This document shows positions 11,642 to 23,699 of a stretch of DNA of 64,000 nt, piece by piece. Source of the DNA: Diaporthe sp. PMI_573 (Eukaryota > Ascomycota > Sordariomycetes > Diaporthales > Diaporthaceae); contig JAJTUP010000029.1 of assembly GCA_021399435.1 (NCBI GenBank), forward strand, positions 744,001 through 808,000. Reading direction: 5' to 3'. Position 1 is the first letter of the stretch; each line of letters starts with the position of its first letter. A program made the position numbers and the translations under genes. The notes under the pieces are model-generated. The model saw only the letters and a list, made by a program, of their open reading frames with translations. It was not told where the DNA came from and did not search any database.

Positions 11642-14203
11642 ATGGAGTTCAAGCTGTCTGCCCAGCTGCCTGGCCACGAGTCTGATGTCAGTGCCTGACT
11701 CCTCCGTTCGAACTTCCAGTCATGACTGCATACTGACATCTACTTCCCTCTCCTCAGGTCCGCGGTGTTCTCTTCCCAAGCCCTGACGTTGTCATCTCTG
11801 CCTCTCGCGACCACACTCTACGACTCTGGCGCAGGTCCTCCCAGAACCCACCCTCCTTCGATGCCAACATCGTCACTCAGGGCCACGAATGGCTCAGCAG
11901 TCTCGCCTTCCTCCCCCCAAACGCCGAGTACCCCGACGGCCTCATCATCTCCGGAGGCAAAGACACCATCATTGAGGTCAAGAAGCCCTCCTCCAACCCC
12001 TCCGGCAATGCCGAACGCCTGCTCATAGGCCATGCCCACAACATCTGCTCGCTTGACGTGTCGCCCAAAGGCACCTATATCGTATCAGGGAGCTGGGACA
12101 AACAGGCCATTGTCTGGCGGGTCGGGAAGTGGGAGCCCGAGCTGAGGCTGGCCGGGCACGACGCGAGCGTCTGGGGGGTCCTGGCCCTGGACGAGACCAC
12201 GGTCGTGACGGGATCAGCCGACGAGAAGATTCATATATACGACCTGCGTACCGGCGCCGGCGGCCAGGTCGAGCCCCGTTCTACTATATACACCTCCAAC
12301 GTCGTACGGGCCGTGTGCAAGGTTCCTCAAGGCCATCCCACTGGCGCTGATATTGCCAGCTCACACAATGACGGCGTGATACGGCTGTGGAAGCTCAATG
12401 GACAGTCCGTCGGCGAGTTGCACGGTCATGAGTCCTTCGTCTACAGCGTGGCGGCACTGCCCAGCGGAGAGCTGGTGAGCTCGGGCGAGGACCGGACCAT
12501 CAGGGTGTGGCGGGGTCTCGAGTGCGTGCAAACAATCACTCTGCCCGCAATATCGGTCTGGTCGGTTGCTGTGAGCCAGCAGACCGGTGACATTGTGTCT
12601 GGCTCAAGTGACGGTGTCGTACGCGTGTTCACAAGAAACGCGGACAGCCTGGCGGACGCCGAAACCCTCGCAAGCTTCGAGGATTCCGTCAAGGCTTCTT
12701 CCATCCCTGCGCAGCAGATGGGCGGTATCAACAAGGAAAAGCTACCGGGTCCCGAGTTTCTGACATCGAAATCTGGAACCAAGGAGGGCCAGATTCAGAT
12801 GATCAACCAGCCAAATGGCTCTGTTACTGCACATCAGTGGTCTGCCGGTAAGCACACGTACCACTCCGATATCGTGGACTTCTGGTACCATGCTAACTAG
12901 ATCGCCAGCTCAACAGCAATGGATCGAGGTCGGTACAGTTGTGGATGCTGTTGGGAGCAGTGGAAAGAAGGTCGAGTACATGGGCAAGTCCTACGATTAT
13001 GTCTTCGACGTGGCCATCGAGGATGGCGCCCCAGCGTTGAAGCTCCCATACAGCCTGTCTCAAAACCCGTACGAGGCAGCCTCGAAGTTCCTAAGCGATA
13101 ACGAACTCCCCCAAACCTACCTGGACCAGGTTTCGAATTTCATCGTCGAGAACACCAAAGGCGCAACAATTGGGCAGAGCTCTGGCCCGGCCGTTGACGA
13201 GTTCGGCACCGGTAGATACCAGCCCGGCGACGAGTCCGCGTCACAGGCACCACCCGCAAAGAAGACTCTTCCTCAAGACAAATACCTGACCATCGCCGTT
13301 GCGAAGTTCGACCCAGCTGTCAAGAAGATTCTCTCGATAAATGCCACCATGATCTCGTCCGGCAGAAAAGACACAGCTCTCAACCCAACGGAGGAAGCCA
13401 CTCTGACCAGACTGGCCGAGAACCTCAGCAAGGCAATCCCAAGCGTGCCCGGATCAGTCCCCGGCACAGCCGCCGCGCCGACCTCTCAACCTCTCAGCAT
13501 CTCGGAACACGACCTTGGCCTCGTGCTCAAGCTCGTCAGCCAGTGGCCCGACAACGAGCGCCTCCCCGGTCTAGATCTTCTCCGGTGCATGGCGACCTCG
13601 CCCCTGGCGGCCGGCTTCACGGGCCCCGGCGGCGAGTCCATCATCGACATCGCCCTCCACGCCGCCTTCCAACCCAGCAGTGGCTCCAAAATCAACGAGA
13701 ACTGCGCCATGATGGCCTTCCGGGTGATCACGAACCTCTTCATGACCGAGCCGGGCCGCCAGGTCGCCCATGCGCACGCGGAGAAGGTGGTCGACCACAT
13801 GGAATCCCTCGTCGGGATATCAGACACCCCCTTCAAGGGCCCCGTGGGCTTCCCTAGCAACCGCAACGTCCTGATCGCAGTCACCACGGCGGCGCTCAAC
13901 TACGCGGTCCTCACCTCCCTCATCTCCAAGAAGAAAGTCCAAGTTCAAGGCGGCAACCCCATCACGCCCGAGGTGCTCGGCCTGCTGGCCAACGTGCTCG
14001 CCAGGATCCTCCAGGACCAGCCGGACCCCGAGGTCAGCTACCGCGCCCTCGCGGCCCTCGGCACAATTGCTTCGGTCGGCGCCGGGCACGCCTCGGTCGT
14101 GCGGACCGTCGGGGCGGACGCGGCTGTTAGGAAGGTGGCCAAGGCCGGTGGTGGTGAGGAGCGGGTGACGAGCCTGGCCAGGGAGGTTCTTGGGCTGCTT
14201 TAG
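11642..14203 (+). CDS. DOA1: Doa1/Ufd3 (PLAA) ubiquitin-binding, Cdc48-associated WD40 protein
   Basis: 809 aa from three exons: 11642-11686, 11758-12847, 12909-14203. The first exon codes only for MEFKLSAQLPGHESD and is joined by a GTCAGT donor; the second intron has GTAAGC and a GCTAAC branch. Domain order is that of the family: a seven-blade WD40 propeller (about 1-320, e.g. GTYIVSGSWDKQAIVW), a PFU ubiquitin-binding domain (about 355-455, with YDYVFDVAIEDGAPALKLPY), and a C-terminal armadillo-like PUL domain that binds Cdc48/p97 (about 530-805). In yeast Doa1 maintains free ubiquitin and acts in Cdc48-dependent degradation and ribophagy; the same role is expected here. The gene is intact, with no frameshift, despite many homopolymers. 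Confidence 0.95.
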
Positions 14204-14847
14204 CTGGGGGGTGACTGGGGGGGGGTGTGAAAACGCGTCGTGGGGGCGGGCGCCGCAAGCGTAGATTTGTGGCGTGGCTGGCCTCTTGTATATGGGGGCC
14301 TTTAGATATCGTAATGATCCAGAAGTTTAGACCATCCTCTGCTGTTGTCTGTTGGCGGCTTAACGTGGTTACCCGTCAGCTGTTATGCCCGTGGACGACG
14401 CTCCCCCGAATCCCGTGACTCGCCCAGACTTGCCCTTGTCCCTATCCGCGTTCCATTCATGATTGTTTGTTAACCGGTAACAGTCATGCCCGCTCATGGT
14501 TCTGATGCCCAGGCTGCATCAAGTGGCCCAGCCACATCAGAGCACGTCTCAACAAGTAAAACGCTTGTAGCGTGAGATCACGGGCTGCTCTCAGTATACT
14601 CATCGCGAAGAGTCACAACGTCACGGATGTGCTCTTAAGTTTCGTGTGTCGCATTTTATTGCATTGCATTAAAAGTATAAACCCAGGGTCCTTTTCCAAA
14701 CAGTCGTAGGTAGGTAGGTTAGCCCCCAGCGAGATATCATAATCCATTCCCAACCCAAACGCCTCTAGAACGCCACTCTTCAAACGAGCCACTCCATTCC
14801 TAGCCCCAAAAAACTTTATTCAAAAAAGAAGACTTCAACAAGAGCCC
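14204..14847. other. Intergenic region between convergent genes
   Basis: 3' regions of the convergent DOA1-like and BIM1-like genes. A GTAGGTAGGTAGG motif is near 14707. No coding sequence seen. Confidence 0.5.
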
Positions 14848-15811
14848 TTAGAAAAGAGCCCAAGCAAGCCCCAACGCAACAGGCGCAAGCCCGACAAAGT
14901 TCTTCCACACAGACGCACTTTGCCCGGCGTGTCGGCCAAAGTACCAGAACAGCGTCTCAGATGCGTCCGAGGTGCGGGCCTCGATGTCCGGGTCGGCGTT
15001 GACCTCGCGCGTGACGATGGTGTAGACGTCCGCGAAGCCAATGTCGTTGCTGTTGAAGCAGTTCGTCTCGTTGACGATCTCTAGTCGCTCGTCGTTTGGC
15101 TCGACAAAGGTTATGTCGACGCACTGTTTTTCCCTCGGTGTTAGCCACATACACCCTTTGCGAATACCCCGTTCACGGGTGGACAGGCGCAGGTAAGGAA
15201 GGAAAGCAACTCACAGAAAAGAGCGAAGCACCGTGCACAGCAAGCTCGACAACCTGGATGGTAGCGTTATCCCCCGGCTGGACGGTCGTGTTCGCGGGCA
15301 GGGGGACCTGCGGGAGGCAGACGGTGCCCGGGTAGGGGTTCTTGCTGGGCCCCAGGATCTGGAAGGGCGGCACCATGGGGAAGCTCATGTTCCAGGGCCC
15401 ATTGTCGGGCCCGTCGGTGCCGAAGCCCATGTTGATGTAGAGGAAGGCCGTTGCGTGGCCCTGGAACCAGCCCGGCTGGAAGGCGATCGCGCCGCCTGTC
15501 GTGGGCCAGTATGTGCGGTTTGTTGTTGTTGGGTAGCCACCGCCTGTGGGGGAGAAGGATGTCTTTGTCAGCTGATTTGTTCGAGGCTTGCGTTGGCCGT
15601 GGAAGCCGGGGTTGAGCCGGTGTCACAGAGGCGAGAGTAGCAGCTCGGATCATGGATGTGGCGACTTACATGGGTACATCCATTGCATGCCGAATGGGAA
15701 TGTGTCGTTGGTGATGAGGTTGTCACCCCTCCATCCGGGATATGTGAGGACGGTGTGTGCTGATGATAGTGTTGCTGCGCTGACGAGCGCTAGTAATGTT
15801 GAGGAGAACAT
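14848..15811 (-). CDS. GPI-anchored BIM1/X325-like copper protein (LPMO-like)
   Basis: 248 aa from exons 15811-15670, 15543-15215 and 15123-14848 (GTAAGT and GTGAGT donors). A signal peptide (1-18, ending SSA) puts His19 at the mature N-terminus, HTVLTYPGWRGDNL, the hallmark of X325/BIM1-like proteins that share the LPMO fold and bind one copper through the N-terminal His. A second conserved His sits in FQGHATAFLY; the third ligand, an Asp in the family, I did not assign. Several Cys and N-glycosylation sequons follow. The C-terminus (about 225-248) is a Ser-containing hydrophobic tail typical of GPI attachment, so the protein should sit at the cell surface. Family members act in copper uptake or cell-wall processes rather than polysaccharide oxidation. 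Confidence 0.9.
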
Positions 15812-18205
15812 TGTGTTTGTGTGTGTGTGTGTATTGTGTATGACCTCGGGAGGTGAGTTTGCGTGCTGCCACTGACGATCCTCGAAATCTCGAGCTATTT
15901 TCCCCCAAGCTGTACTCCTCGGCGTGTCGTTACTCAAATTCTGACTCTTGCTCTGGGGCACAACTTGTTCCCAGCCTTGCTGTTCAAATCCGGTCGCCCT
16001 GATTTCACTAGACGGTGACACTGGTCGACAGGTCGCGAGTGCAAGTCTTGGCGGTTGCTGACGAGGAAATAGGGATAGAAAGATTACTTCTTTTTTATGA
16101 TATCGTCATGTGATTATGGGTATCTTGGGGTTTGAAAAAGTGAAAAGCAGGAACAAAAAAGTAAGAATGAGAGGAGAGCAGCAGCCAAGGGTAATATTAG
16201 ACGCAGGACACTATGGAATCTCACCTCTTTCTCACCTACCTGCATGGGCAAATTCCGGGTCACGGAGGGGACTGGACTGGAGCAGCCATCCAGTGATAGG
16301 CAAAGCTGGGGCTTGGTGCGAGGTGCGGTAGCAGTGGGCAGGCCCCCATCAGGTCTAGCCCTGTCACCTCGCGCATCCAGCCGCCGAAGCTGATTTGCAT
16401 CGTGCCATCCAATTCGGCGGGTGTGGGTGGGCGTGGTGAGAGGGCAGCAAGGCAGGAGGGGCGAGGAACCGCAGGCCGGCAGCACTGTTGGGCGGGGGAA
16501 GAGCTGTGTGGCGCGAGAGCAAGTCGTCGCCCTTGGGCCTTTGGACGGCAATCTGGGCAAGATGCAACCCGGGCGGCTTCTCCACGAGGCTGGAGCCAGT
16601 CAGGTCGCAGAAGAGGTGTGCAAGCAGCTGCAGCTCCATGGCCCCTGTCCCTGCCGTCGAGGTGAGGCCCAGCCAATGGCGGCTGGGGGACGGGCCATCT
16701 CCAGCACCTCGGGAGGGCGACTCGCTGGGCCGCCCAGGCTTGAAAATCCCCCGCCCCGTGCAGCTTGCCCTGCTTGCCTGCTTGCCCCATCACCAACAAA
16801 CGTGCATGCGACCAATCGAGCGGCCGGCCTGGTGTGACGGCCACTTTCAGGGACCGGTTCGTGAAATTGATGCCCCGTGGATGGAGCTTCAGGCTTGTGT
16901 CATGGACGTTCGAGAAGCCCGTTGAGCGTTGCGATGCTGGGACTCCTGACTCTTTGTAGAAAAGCTCAAGGGCCAAGTGAGACCGGGTCCCAATGTCGAC
17001 GCCAGGGCAGCAGGGCTGTTGCGGCAACTCCCTCCGCGGCAGCCGTCGCGGGAGCTTGGGGTGGCGGGTCATCCGGCGAACCAGTTGGCGATGGCGATTA
17101 AGCGCCCGACAGCTCTCGCCTGCGGTACGTACCCTTCCCACAAGGACCCGCGGCCTAAAGATCTGCAAGCACTCTCCAAGGGTAAATGTGGGGGCTATTT
17201 TTGGCAGGGGAGGGGGCCATCGTCTGCCTGTCTGCAGTCTGCCTGGTACTATTGTGTGTTCTGTGTGCATGGTCGGCTGTGTTGGCTTCCACAACGGAGC
17301 GATGCAGTGTGACCGTGAACAAGATGGCGGCCCCCAAAGAGGTGGCAGCGTGTACTCTGCGGGGAGTACAGCCGATGAGTTTGCTCCTGTCGTGTACTGT
17401 AAAGTGATCACGGCTACTGGTTGATCTGTGTAGCCTTATATGGAGCAAGGCACGGGACGCATCGACGCCAGGATTGATTTGTCGGAATGCCAGGTAGCAC
17501 CGTCGTACCGTGCCACCGAACTCGAAACGACGACACCATCTCCGCTGGCTCTCATGTCTGTCGAAAGACGCTAGAAGCTATTTCCAGAACTCTGGTAGCA
17601 TGCACTCCTGGCGATGGCCATCTAGCAATACAATCAGGGCGTCCTGCCAGGGGCAGCTGCACGGTAAGCTGACGGCGGGCCCAGCGTCGCGTGTGGTTCT
17701 TTCGACGATTTAAAGTACCGGCTCGACGATGAGCCAAGTCTTTGGAGACTGACAGGATGAACGTAATATCTCTGAAGAAATGAGGACAAAAAGGGACTGC
17801 GATGTGGAGGCAAGGATGGGAGCTGTAGCCATTCCCAGGTGCAAGGTGCACGATGTCTTTCCTCTTTCGTCGGTCGCCGATACTGTCCAGTGTCTGGTAG
17901 CAGGAGTGCAGCCTCCAGTCGGCAAATCGCGAGACGTCTGGTTGATTCAAGGCACAAATGAGCAGAATGGGCAATAGAAGAAAGACATTGTCGTCGCCAG
18001 GCTGGCTGGGTTGGAGGACGAGTCCACCTGCCCTCGAGCTGCCTCCCGTCCAGGACTGGATGACTCAGCAAGTTGCTCATCTCTTATCGGAGCTCCCCTA
18101 CCTCTTATCGCCGCTCCCGCAGAACATCGAGCATCAAGAATTTAATTCCCTTCCCCGGAAGAGTGAGGCGGCAACTGTCGGCCTCGCGCATGGTGTGTTA
18201 CGGTG
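15812..18205. other. Long gene-free region with a GC-rich island
   Basis: The part from about 16260 to 17450 is GC-rich and open in several frames on both strands. The longest frame (minus, 16260-17411, 383 codons) gives a Pro/Arg/Cys-rich translation with no domain, signal peptide or splice pattern. A (GT)n run lies near 15815-15832, in the BIM1-like leader. I see promoter sequence and possibly a non-coding transcript, but no supported protein gene. Confidence 0.45.
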
Positions 18206-19147
18206 ATGGCTTCTTCAGCAGACCAAGAAGATGACCCATCCCAATGGACACGCATTGTTCGCAAAGGAAAGGGCAAGAAGCTAGGCCGCAAGGAAGAGGT
18301 CCTCCGTCTGCCAGTTGGCGGCCCGCCTGAAAACTTTCACCCGAACGGGTCGCCCGAGCTCACCGTCGACGAGATCAAGGCCGACCACCACAAGATTGCC
18401 TCCAAGTGGCGCTCGACAAAATGCTATGAGCAGCTACGTAGCACCGTAGTGGACAAGTCTGTCTCTCATCAGAGGGTCACCCGTGCTGTTTGTCTTGGTA
18501 TTGGCGCCTTTGATCCCGAAGATGGCTCCTGGTCCTCTCAGCGCCGGTCTCACATTCAGCTGGCTGCCTTTCTGGCAATAGTAGAAGCTCTTAGTTAGTG
18601 TTCACTCCAATTAGCCTCTCATCCAACAGTAGATAGCTAACCAATATTGGCAGAGTCAGAATGCGGGCAAGATATCGAGACAATCTACCAAGAGCCACGC
18701 TTCGCCCAACCAGACAAGGACTTTCTAGCCAGCCTAGGTGGCAAGACTGTAAACTCTCCCGGTGCTTACGAACAAATCGATGAAAATACTCTGATCTTCG
18801 GCGTGCATCTGTACCGCGACATCTGGGCAGCCGCGCTAAAGGACAGCCTGCCAGCAATGTGCGTCGGCACCGGCTGGGAAGTCTGGGAAGAGTAAGACTG
18901 CCTGTTTCTTGAGGCCACCATTGATGGTAAAGAAGCTGACACTTGTTGCAGAAACCCTGGAGCCGACAAGAGCCCTGACTTTGACCGCATCAGAGAGATG
19001 GACGCCGCCTTTGACAAGTTCCCTTTCCCGCAGGACGACTACAGCTCCTTTTCGAGCACCTGCATCTACTGGAAGAAACGGGACGCGAGAGATGACACCC
19101 TCGAACAAGATGTTCTGGAAGACATGGAACGGCTGCGTGTCAGCTGA
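18206..19147 (+). CDS. SRR1-like domain protein
   Basis: 273 aa in three exons: 18206-18593, 18654-18891, 18952-19147. Both introns are 60 nt; the first contains a GCTAACC branch, and the splices give continuous sequence. The ATG at 18206 follows a GTG codon that is in frame but not a plausible start. The SRR1-like core is in the middle: AVCLGIGAFDPE, SQRRSHIQLAAFLAIVEAL and a downstream segment ending in ENTLIFGVHLYRDIW, matching the family's pattern of a small glycine motif followed by the Q-L-A-F helix. SRR1 is linked to light signalling and the clock in plants and to heme and stress regulation in yeast and animals; the role here is unknown. The N-terminus (1-60) is basic and probably disordered. 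Confidence 0.8.
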
Positions 19148-19903
19148 AGATTGGGGCCTGTCAGATGAGCAGTCTAAACGTTCTCTTCCCACAGCGGACC
19201 AGGAGATGACCCAGCTGTGAGGCATAACACATATACCAGCGCACTCACGAGGGTATATGTACGTCTGGGTGGGAACTGCGAGGCAGCTTCTCGACAAGTA
19301 CAGGTCAGCAATGGAGCCTCCAAATTGATGTCATGTGGCTGACAAAGTTTGCCTTTTTCAGACACCATCGGATGTGTTCCGCTGGGGTGACAAGGTGGTC
19401 TTGTTGCCTCTGGTCGCTGACTGCAAAGGTACAGCCGCATAGCACACGGCGTGCATTGCTTTGGTAGCCTCAGATGCCAACCCTGGTACATCTGGCTCCT
19501 CAACCCGTAGATATCGCCATCTAAATGGTCATATTCACTCCTATCTGCACGACAAGCATCTTGGGTCTGGTCGGCCCAAAATGTGGCACCCTCCGCGCAG
19601 TTAGCAACTACAAGTCTCGTCTACATCCTTAGGCAATTATCTGTGCGTCGTTGAATGGATGTGTTGGTCGATCAAGATTTACGGGAACTGGGAGAGGTCT
19701 CAAGTATGAGAGATGAATGGCAGAGAACTAGGAAGGAAGGGGCTTTTTGGTGTAATAGAATGCATTCTGTAGTCTTGCGGATGACAATCTGCTTCATTTT
19801 AAGCCCATGACCACTGCCCACGGCCGTTCAGAGACCCCGGCTTCGCCAAATTCCCACTTCCTTTTCTCGTTGAAAAGTCCGAATGGCTGCTCTGTCCCGA
19901 TTT
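19148..19903. other. Intergenic region between convergent genes
   Basis: 3' sides of the SRR1-like gene and the secreted-protein gene. Antisense open frames exist but show no family features or start context. Confidence 0.4.
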
Positions 19904-20738
19904 TCATCCACGCCTATGTGCCTCCTGATTGTGGTGGGAGGGACCACTCAAGGGCTGCGACCAGAGCGACCGGTGCTCAGTGTCGTTGGAGAAGATCTGA
20001 ACGACCTCTGTCCACTGGCAGCCGAACGGCGCCGAGTAGTTCGTCTCATACGTGCCCCAGCCCAGGAAGGTCCCCTCCACGCCCTCGATGGTGTTGGTGC
20101 AGGCGAACCAGCTCTGAGGGGCTGCCGTCATCGCATGGTACACGTAACCTAAGCGCCGAGGTCAGCGGGAGGATGATATCGTCCACCTTTTTCCAACCTA
20201 GGGTTCAGATGTTTTGTAGTGGACATACCATTGCCGACGCTATATTCGAACTGCTGCTCGTCGATGGTGGCGTATACATAGCTGACCAAGCCGTGCGAGC
20301 CGCCGGGGTCAGACACGAAGAGCCCGTACAGCCCGGGAGGCGCAGTGACGGCCGAGTCGTCCGTGAGGTCCAGGACGACGGCGTCTGGGAAGTAGTCTTC
20401 CTCCGAGTCGGTCGAGTTGACGTACGCTGTTGGTGTTCTGGTTGTCAGCCTTGGTGGTGGGGGTTTATATCCCACCATGATTGATTGGGTTCCCATTAAA
20501 GAGAAGTAGACACACCAAGAGTCCCAGGCTCCCTGTTGTCCGCGACTTTTAGCAGGACCCCTCGGTTTTCGATGAAGACGGCGTTGAGCGTGACATGGTA
20601 CCCGCTTAGGTTCATGGCAAGCAGGAATTCTGACTCTTTGGGTGGCGGTGTCGCTGATAGTGGCCCGTGGGGGAGGGGATAGACGGCGTGGGTAGGGGCC
20701 AGGAGGCCGAGGAGGAGTGATGCCGCTGCGAGATACAT
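19904..20738 (-). CDS. Small secreted protein of unknown function
   Basis: 221 aa from exons 20738-20516, 20426-20229 and 20148-19904 (donors GTGTGT and GTATGT). The N-terminus MYLAAASLLLGLLAPTHA is a clear signal peptide. The mature part has predicted beta-rich segments, three N-x-S/T sequons and two Cys in the last exon (WFACTN and GCQWTE) that could form one disulphide. The last third, from GYVYHAM to FGCQWTEVVQ, resembles the C-terminus of small secreted fungal proteins of the DUF7907 type, but I am not sure of the family. No catalytic motif is seen. It could be a wall-associated protein or an effector. Confidence 0.75.
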
Positions 20739-21602
20739 GATGGAAACGATGGTTAGTTCATGCGAGTGGGTGCCAGTCATGGCCATTGTCCAGATCCGAT
20801 GGGCGATCCCGCCATACTTATCCTGGGACCAGGCTCAGAGTCGAGTTCCACGCCAGACAAAACACGTCGTACCCGCACGGAAATTTGGGAGAGGCGGGTT
20901 GTGCTCGCCAACACATTAGCCATTGTGACATCCAACGGGATCGATCGTTGATTATTCGCTCCGTTTCCCCGTAAATGCTCTGTCTGACATTCCGGTTACG
21001 CCTGAAAGGGCGCACAAGTCCGTCTTAAGAAAAGTGTTTGCATGCTGGCGCTGATTTGACTGGATCGTAAGACATGGTGACTCCGCATATTTTCTTGTTG
21101 CGCGGAGCTGATACCGAGGCTTTGAGGCCGTGTAGGTGTTTGCATTTTTGTCATCCGCTAACCGAGGCCATCAGTACACAAACAAGAAGCATGAGATGAT
21201 TATGTGTTATGGCGGGATCGTCTCGATTTTATAGACACATACTAGACACATAGGGGCTTGAATCTGTGCGATTCTGTTGCAATTCTTCGGTGCACCCTCG
21301 TACTGGTATTTACATCCATACTTTGTCTGCCTCGACTTGCCAGCCTCGTCCGTCCTACCTCACTGACAAGCACGCAATTGTCATATCAATCAGCTCGACC
21401 AACCAACCCACATGTGCGAGCATTTCTCATGTGCTCGGTCAAGAGTCGAGACATCTGTGTTCTTTTAGGGGTGCTGCGCTGTCATCCAGACCAATTCCAC
21501 ACAGCCTTCCATTAACACAGAGATCTTGCCTCCAAGTCATCTTGCAGCCCCTGTTCACACCCTCCTTTGCCTTCATGATCGTGTGTGGTGGACACGCGTA
21601 CA
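20739..21602. other. Intergenic region, no gene seen
   Basis: Upstream region of the secreted-protein gene and 3' side of the F-box gene. No repeat or coding signal stood out. Confidence 0.4.
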
Positions 21603-23699
21603 TCAGTCATCGACCCTGATCAATGGATTCGGGATATTTCCGCCCCTGATGTAGAACGATGCCGGCCCGGGACACCGTTGAGCCGAGTACCAGCCGTTGC
21701 GGTGTTCGCTGTCAAACTCTTGGCGCAAATACCCAGCTTCCTTTGTAGACAGGGAGTTCAACTCAACGCCAACACCTCGGGGATTGACAACTCGGGACGA
21801 GGAGTCTGCTTTGGCCCGTAGGATTTCAAGTGTCTCCGCCCATGTGCCTTCCATGAGAAATATGCCATTCAGATCCAGGTGAACTCTGCCGGGTGCTTTG
21901 CCTAACACCTCTCGGAGCTTATCAGCCTCGATGGCAACGTGGGAAAGATGAATTGTTCGCAGCTTGTTCCAGGACAGGCCTGTAAGCAAAGAACCAATGC
22001 TTTCAGGGTCGGAAACCAGAAAGAGTTCGCATTGAGTCGAAAGGTCAAGCTTGACCACCTCAAGTCCGGGAGAAGCAAGCATTGGCTCGAGCAGTGCGTA
22101 AACTGTCGCTGGGTTTCCCAAAATGTCCAAAAAATTCCTAAACCGCTTCATTCTGACCTTGATGGATTTGAGTTGCTGGCATGCACGTCGAAGGCTCTCA
22201 AGATGCCTTGCTTCAATACCCAGTGAGGTTTCGCCGATTGGCGGGATCTCGATGTCAAGATGTGTCAGGTTCCGGCTACTGGCCGTGAGCACCAAAGGCA
22301 GCTGAAGTACCAAAGAAAATGGCGGTTCTCCCTTCCATTCCAGTAATGTAGGGGGGCAGGTACCGGTGTGCAACATCATGTTCCGAAAAAGATTTGAGCT
22401 TTTGAGGGCGGATCTCCACTTCTGCACGTCCACGGGCTCGTCGAGACTGTCTCCCAGTATCTCAGGCTTCCGAGGCCCGCATTCAGTGATGCAAAGCCTT
22501 TGGACGGATGGCATCAGACTCATGGCGGTGGAGATGTTTGCGCATATTCGAGCGTCTTTTGCGAGGCTCTCCTGCTCCAGATACCTCTGTTTGTATTCCT
22601 CGTGAGCCTTCACGATGGCCTTGTTGATCTTTGTTTCGAAGGGGTCGAGATGCAGTGCAGCCTGGTCCACTCGATGCATCAATTTGTCAACTATTGCTTC
22701 CAATTCTTGAGCATCTTTCAACGCCATCTCGAGCCCTCTGATCTTGAGGAACTTTGGTTTTGGAACTAGCCCAGCCAAAAGGCAATCTTTGGTTACTTGC
22801 CGCTGAACGGACGTCGCCTTCGTTGCGAATGTGAAAGGTAGTACACCGAGCGTTTGCGAAATTTGGCGACAGAACTGGTGCAGACTGTTGGCGAGTGAAT
22901 GATTGTACGCATCTGTGTGGATTCGGATGATCTGTACGCCCCTGGAAATGCTCGGGTGGTTTGATATCTCCTCCAGGCGCTGTACGCAAGCTCGCGTGAA
23001 AGACACGTCGACGACCGGAAGGAGAAACCTTGAACCCGCTTCGCAAAACGCTCGACAGGTGAGTCGGATACTCTTGATGCTCGCCACATCGGGTTTGGGC
23101 AGATCTTCTTCGAATGAAGTGGACCCGACTGGGTCTTGTATTGGTGGCGTCGGAACATCTTCGAAATTGGCAAAGATCATGCTCAGGATCTCTTGTGGCA
23201 GGTCCACCACCTTCAGAGGTGTGACTGTAACTCGCCAGGCTTCCATGTGGTATTCCCGCCAACAGCGCCGAGATGCTTCGTTAGACTCGAGCAATCGCTT
23301 GAATCCACCGATGTCCTCTTCTAGCTGCTTGATGAGTCCGTGGATAGCGTTGTAAGGAATGTCTTCATCGATTGCCCGTTTCTTGATCTTGCAGATTGAA
23401 TCTCTCTTTTCTTGGATCCATGCTTGGACTGACACCGCGGTCTGCTCTGCTGCCAAGAGCTGTCTGATCGGCATGGCTGTGTCGGCGAAGAATGCAGGTG
23501 GCGCAACGACCTCCGTCAGGGTTGGTCTTCGAAAGAAGCAACGGACATAACATTCTAAATCAATGTGAGACAGAGGTCGTGTAGGGTGAGTTATGCCTGG
23601 AAAGGCGAGTTCCCACACGTTGTAAGACATGGGCGAATGTGTTGCGTGAGGATGGCCTTGGCTGGAAGAAAGGTAGGTGCTCCCGGAGTTAGATGCCAT
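21603..23699 (-). CDS. F-box protein with LRR-like C-terminal region
   Basis: Single exon; 698 aa from the ATG at 23699 (MASNSGSTYLSSS). An upstream in-frame ATG at 23939 would add 80 low-complexity residues and is less likely. After a helical N-terminal region with a predicted coiled coil (about 70-150) comes a clear F-box, VVDLPQEILSMIFANF, near residues 160-200, then a long region with spaced hydrophobic repeats such as LTHLDIEIPP and LRTIHLSHVAIEADKL, typical of the leucine-rich substrate-binding part of fungal F-box proteins. The predicted role is substrate adaptor of an SCF ubiquitin ligase; the target is unknown. The frame is fully open, unlike the neighbouring genes at 24.6-35 kb. Confidence 0.85.
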   Translation of the reverse strand: MASNSGSTYLSSSQGHPHATHSPMSYNVWELAFPGITHPTRPLSHIDLECYVRCFFRRPTLTEVVAPPAFFADTAMPIRQLLAAEQTAVSVQAWIQEKRDSICKIKKRAIDEDIPYNAIHGLIKQLEEDIGGFKRLLESNEASRRCWREYHMEAWRVTVTPLKVVDLPQEILSMIFANFEDVPTPPIQDPVGSTSFEEDLPKPDVASIKSIRLTCRAFCEAGSRFLLPVVDVSFTRACVQRLEEISNHPSISRGVQIIRIHTDAYNHSLANSLHQFCRQISQTLGVLPFTFATKATSVQRQVTKDCLLAGLVPKPKFLKIRGLEMALKDAQELEAIVDKLMHRVDQAALHLDPFETKINKAIVKAHEEYKQRYLEQESLAKDARICANISTAMSLMPSVQRLCITECGPRKPEILGDSLDEPVDVQKWRSALKSSNLFRNMMLHTGTCPPTLLEWKGEPPFSLVLQLPLVLTASSRNLTHLDIEIPPIGETSLGIEARHLESLRRACQQLKSIKVRMKRFRNFLDILGNPATVYALLEPMLASPGLEVVKLDLSTQCELFLVSDPESIGSLLTGLSWNKLRTIHLSHVAIEADKLREVLGKAPGRVHLDLNGIFLMEGTWAETLEILRAKADSSSRVVNPRGVGVELNSLSTKEAGYLRQEFDSEHRNGWYSAQRCPGPASFYIRGGNIPNPLIRVDD

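Noticed and set aside
16260..17411. 383-codon open frame on the minus strand
   Set aside because: Translation is Pro/Arg/Cys-rich without domain, signal or splice pattern, and several other frames in the same GC-rich stretch are also open.
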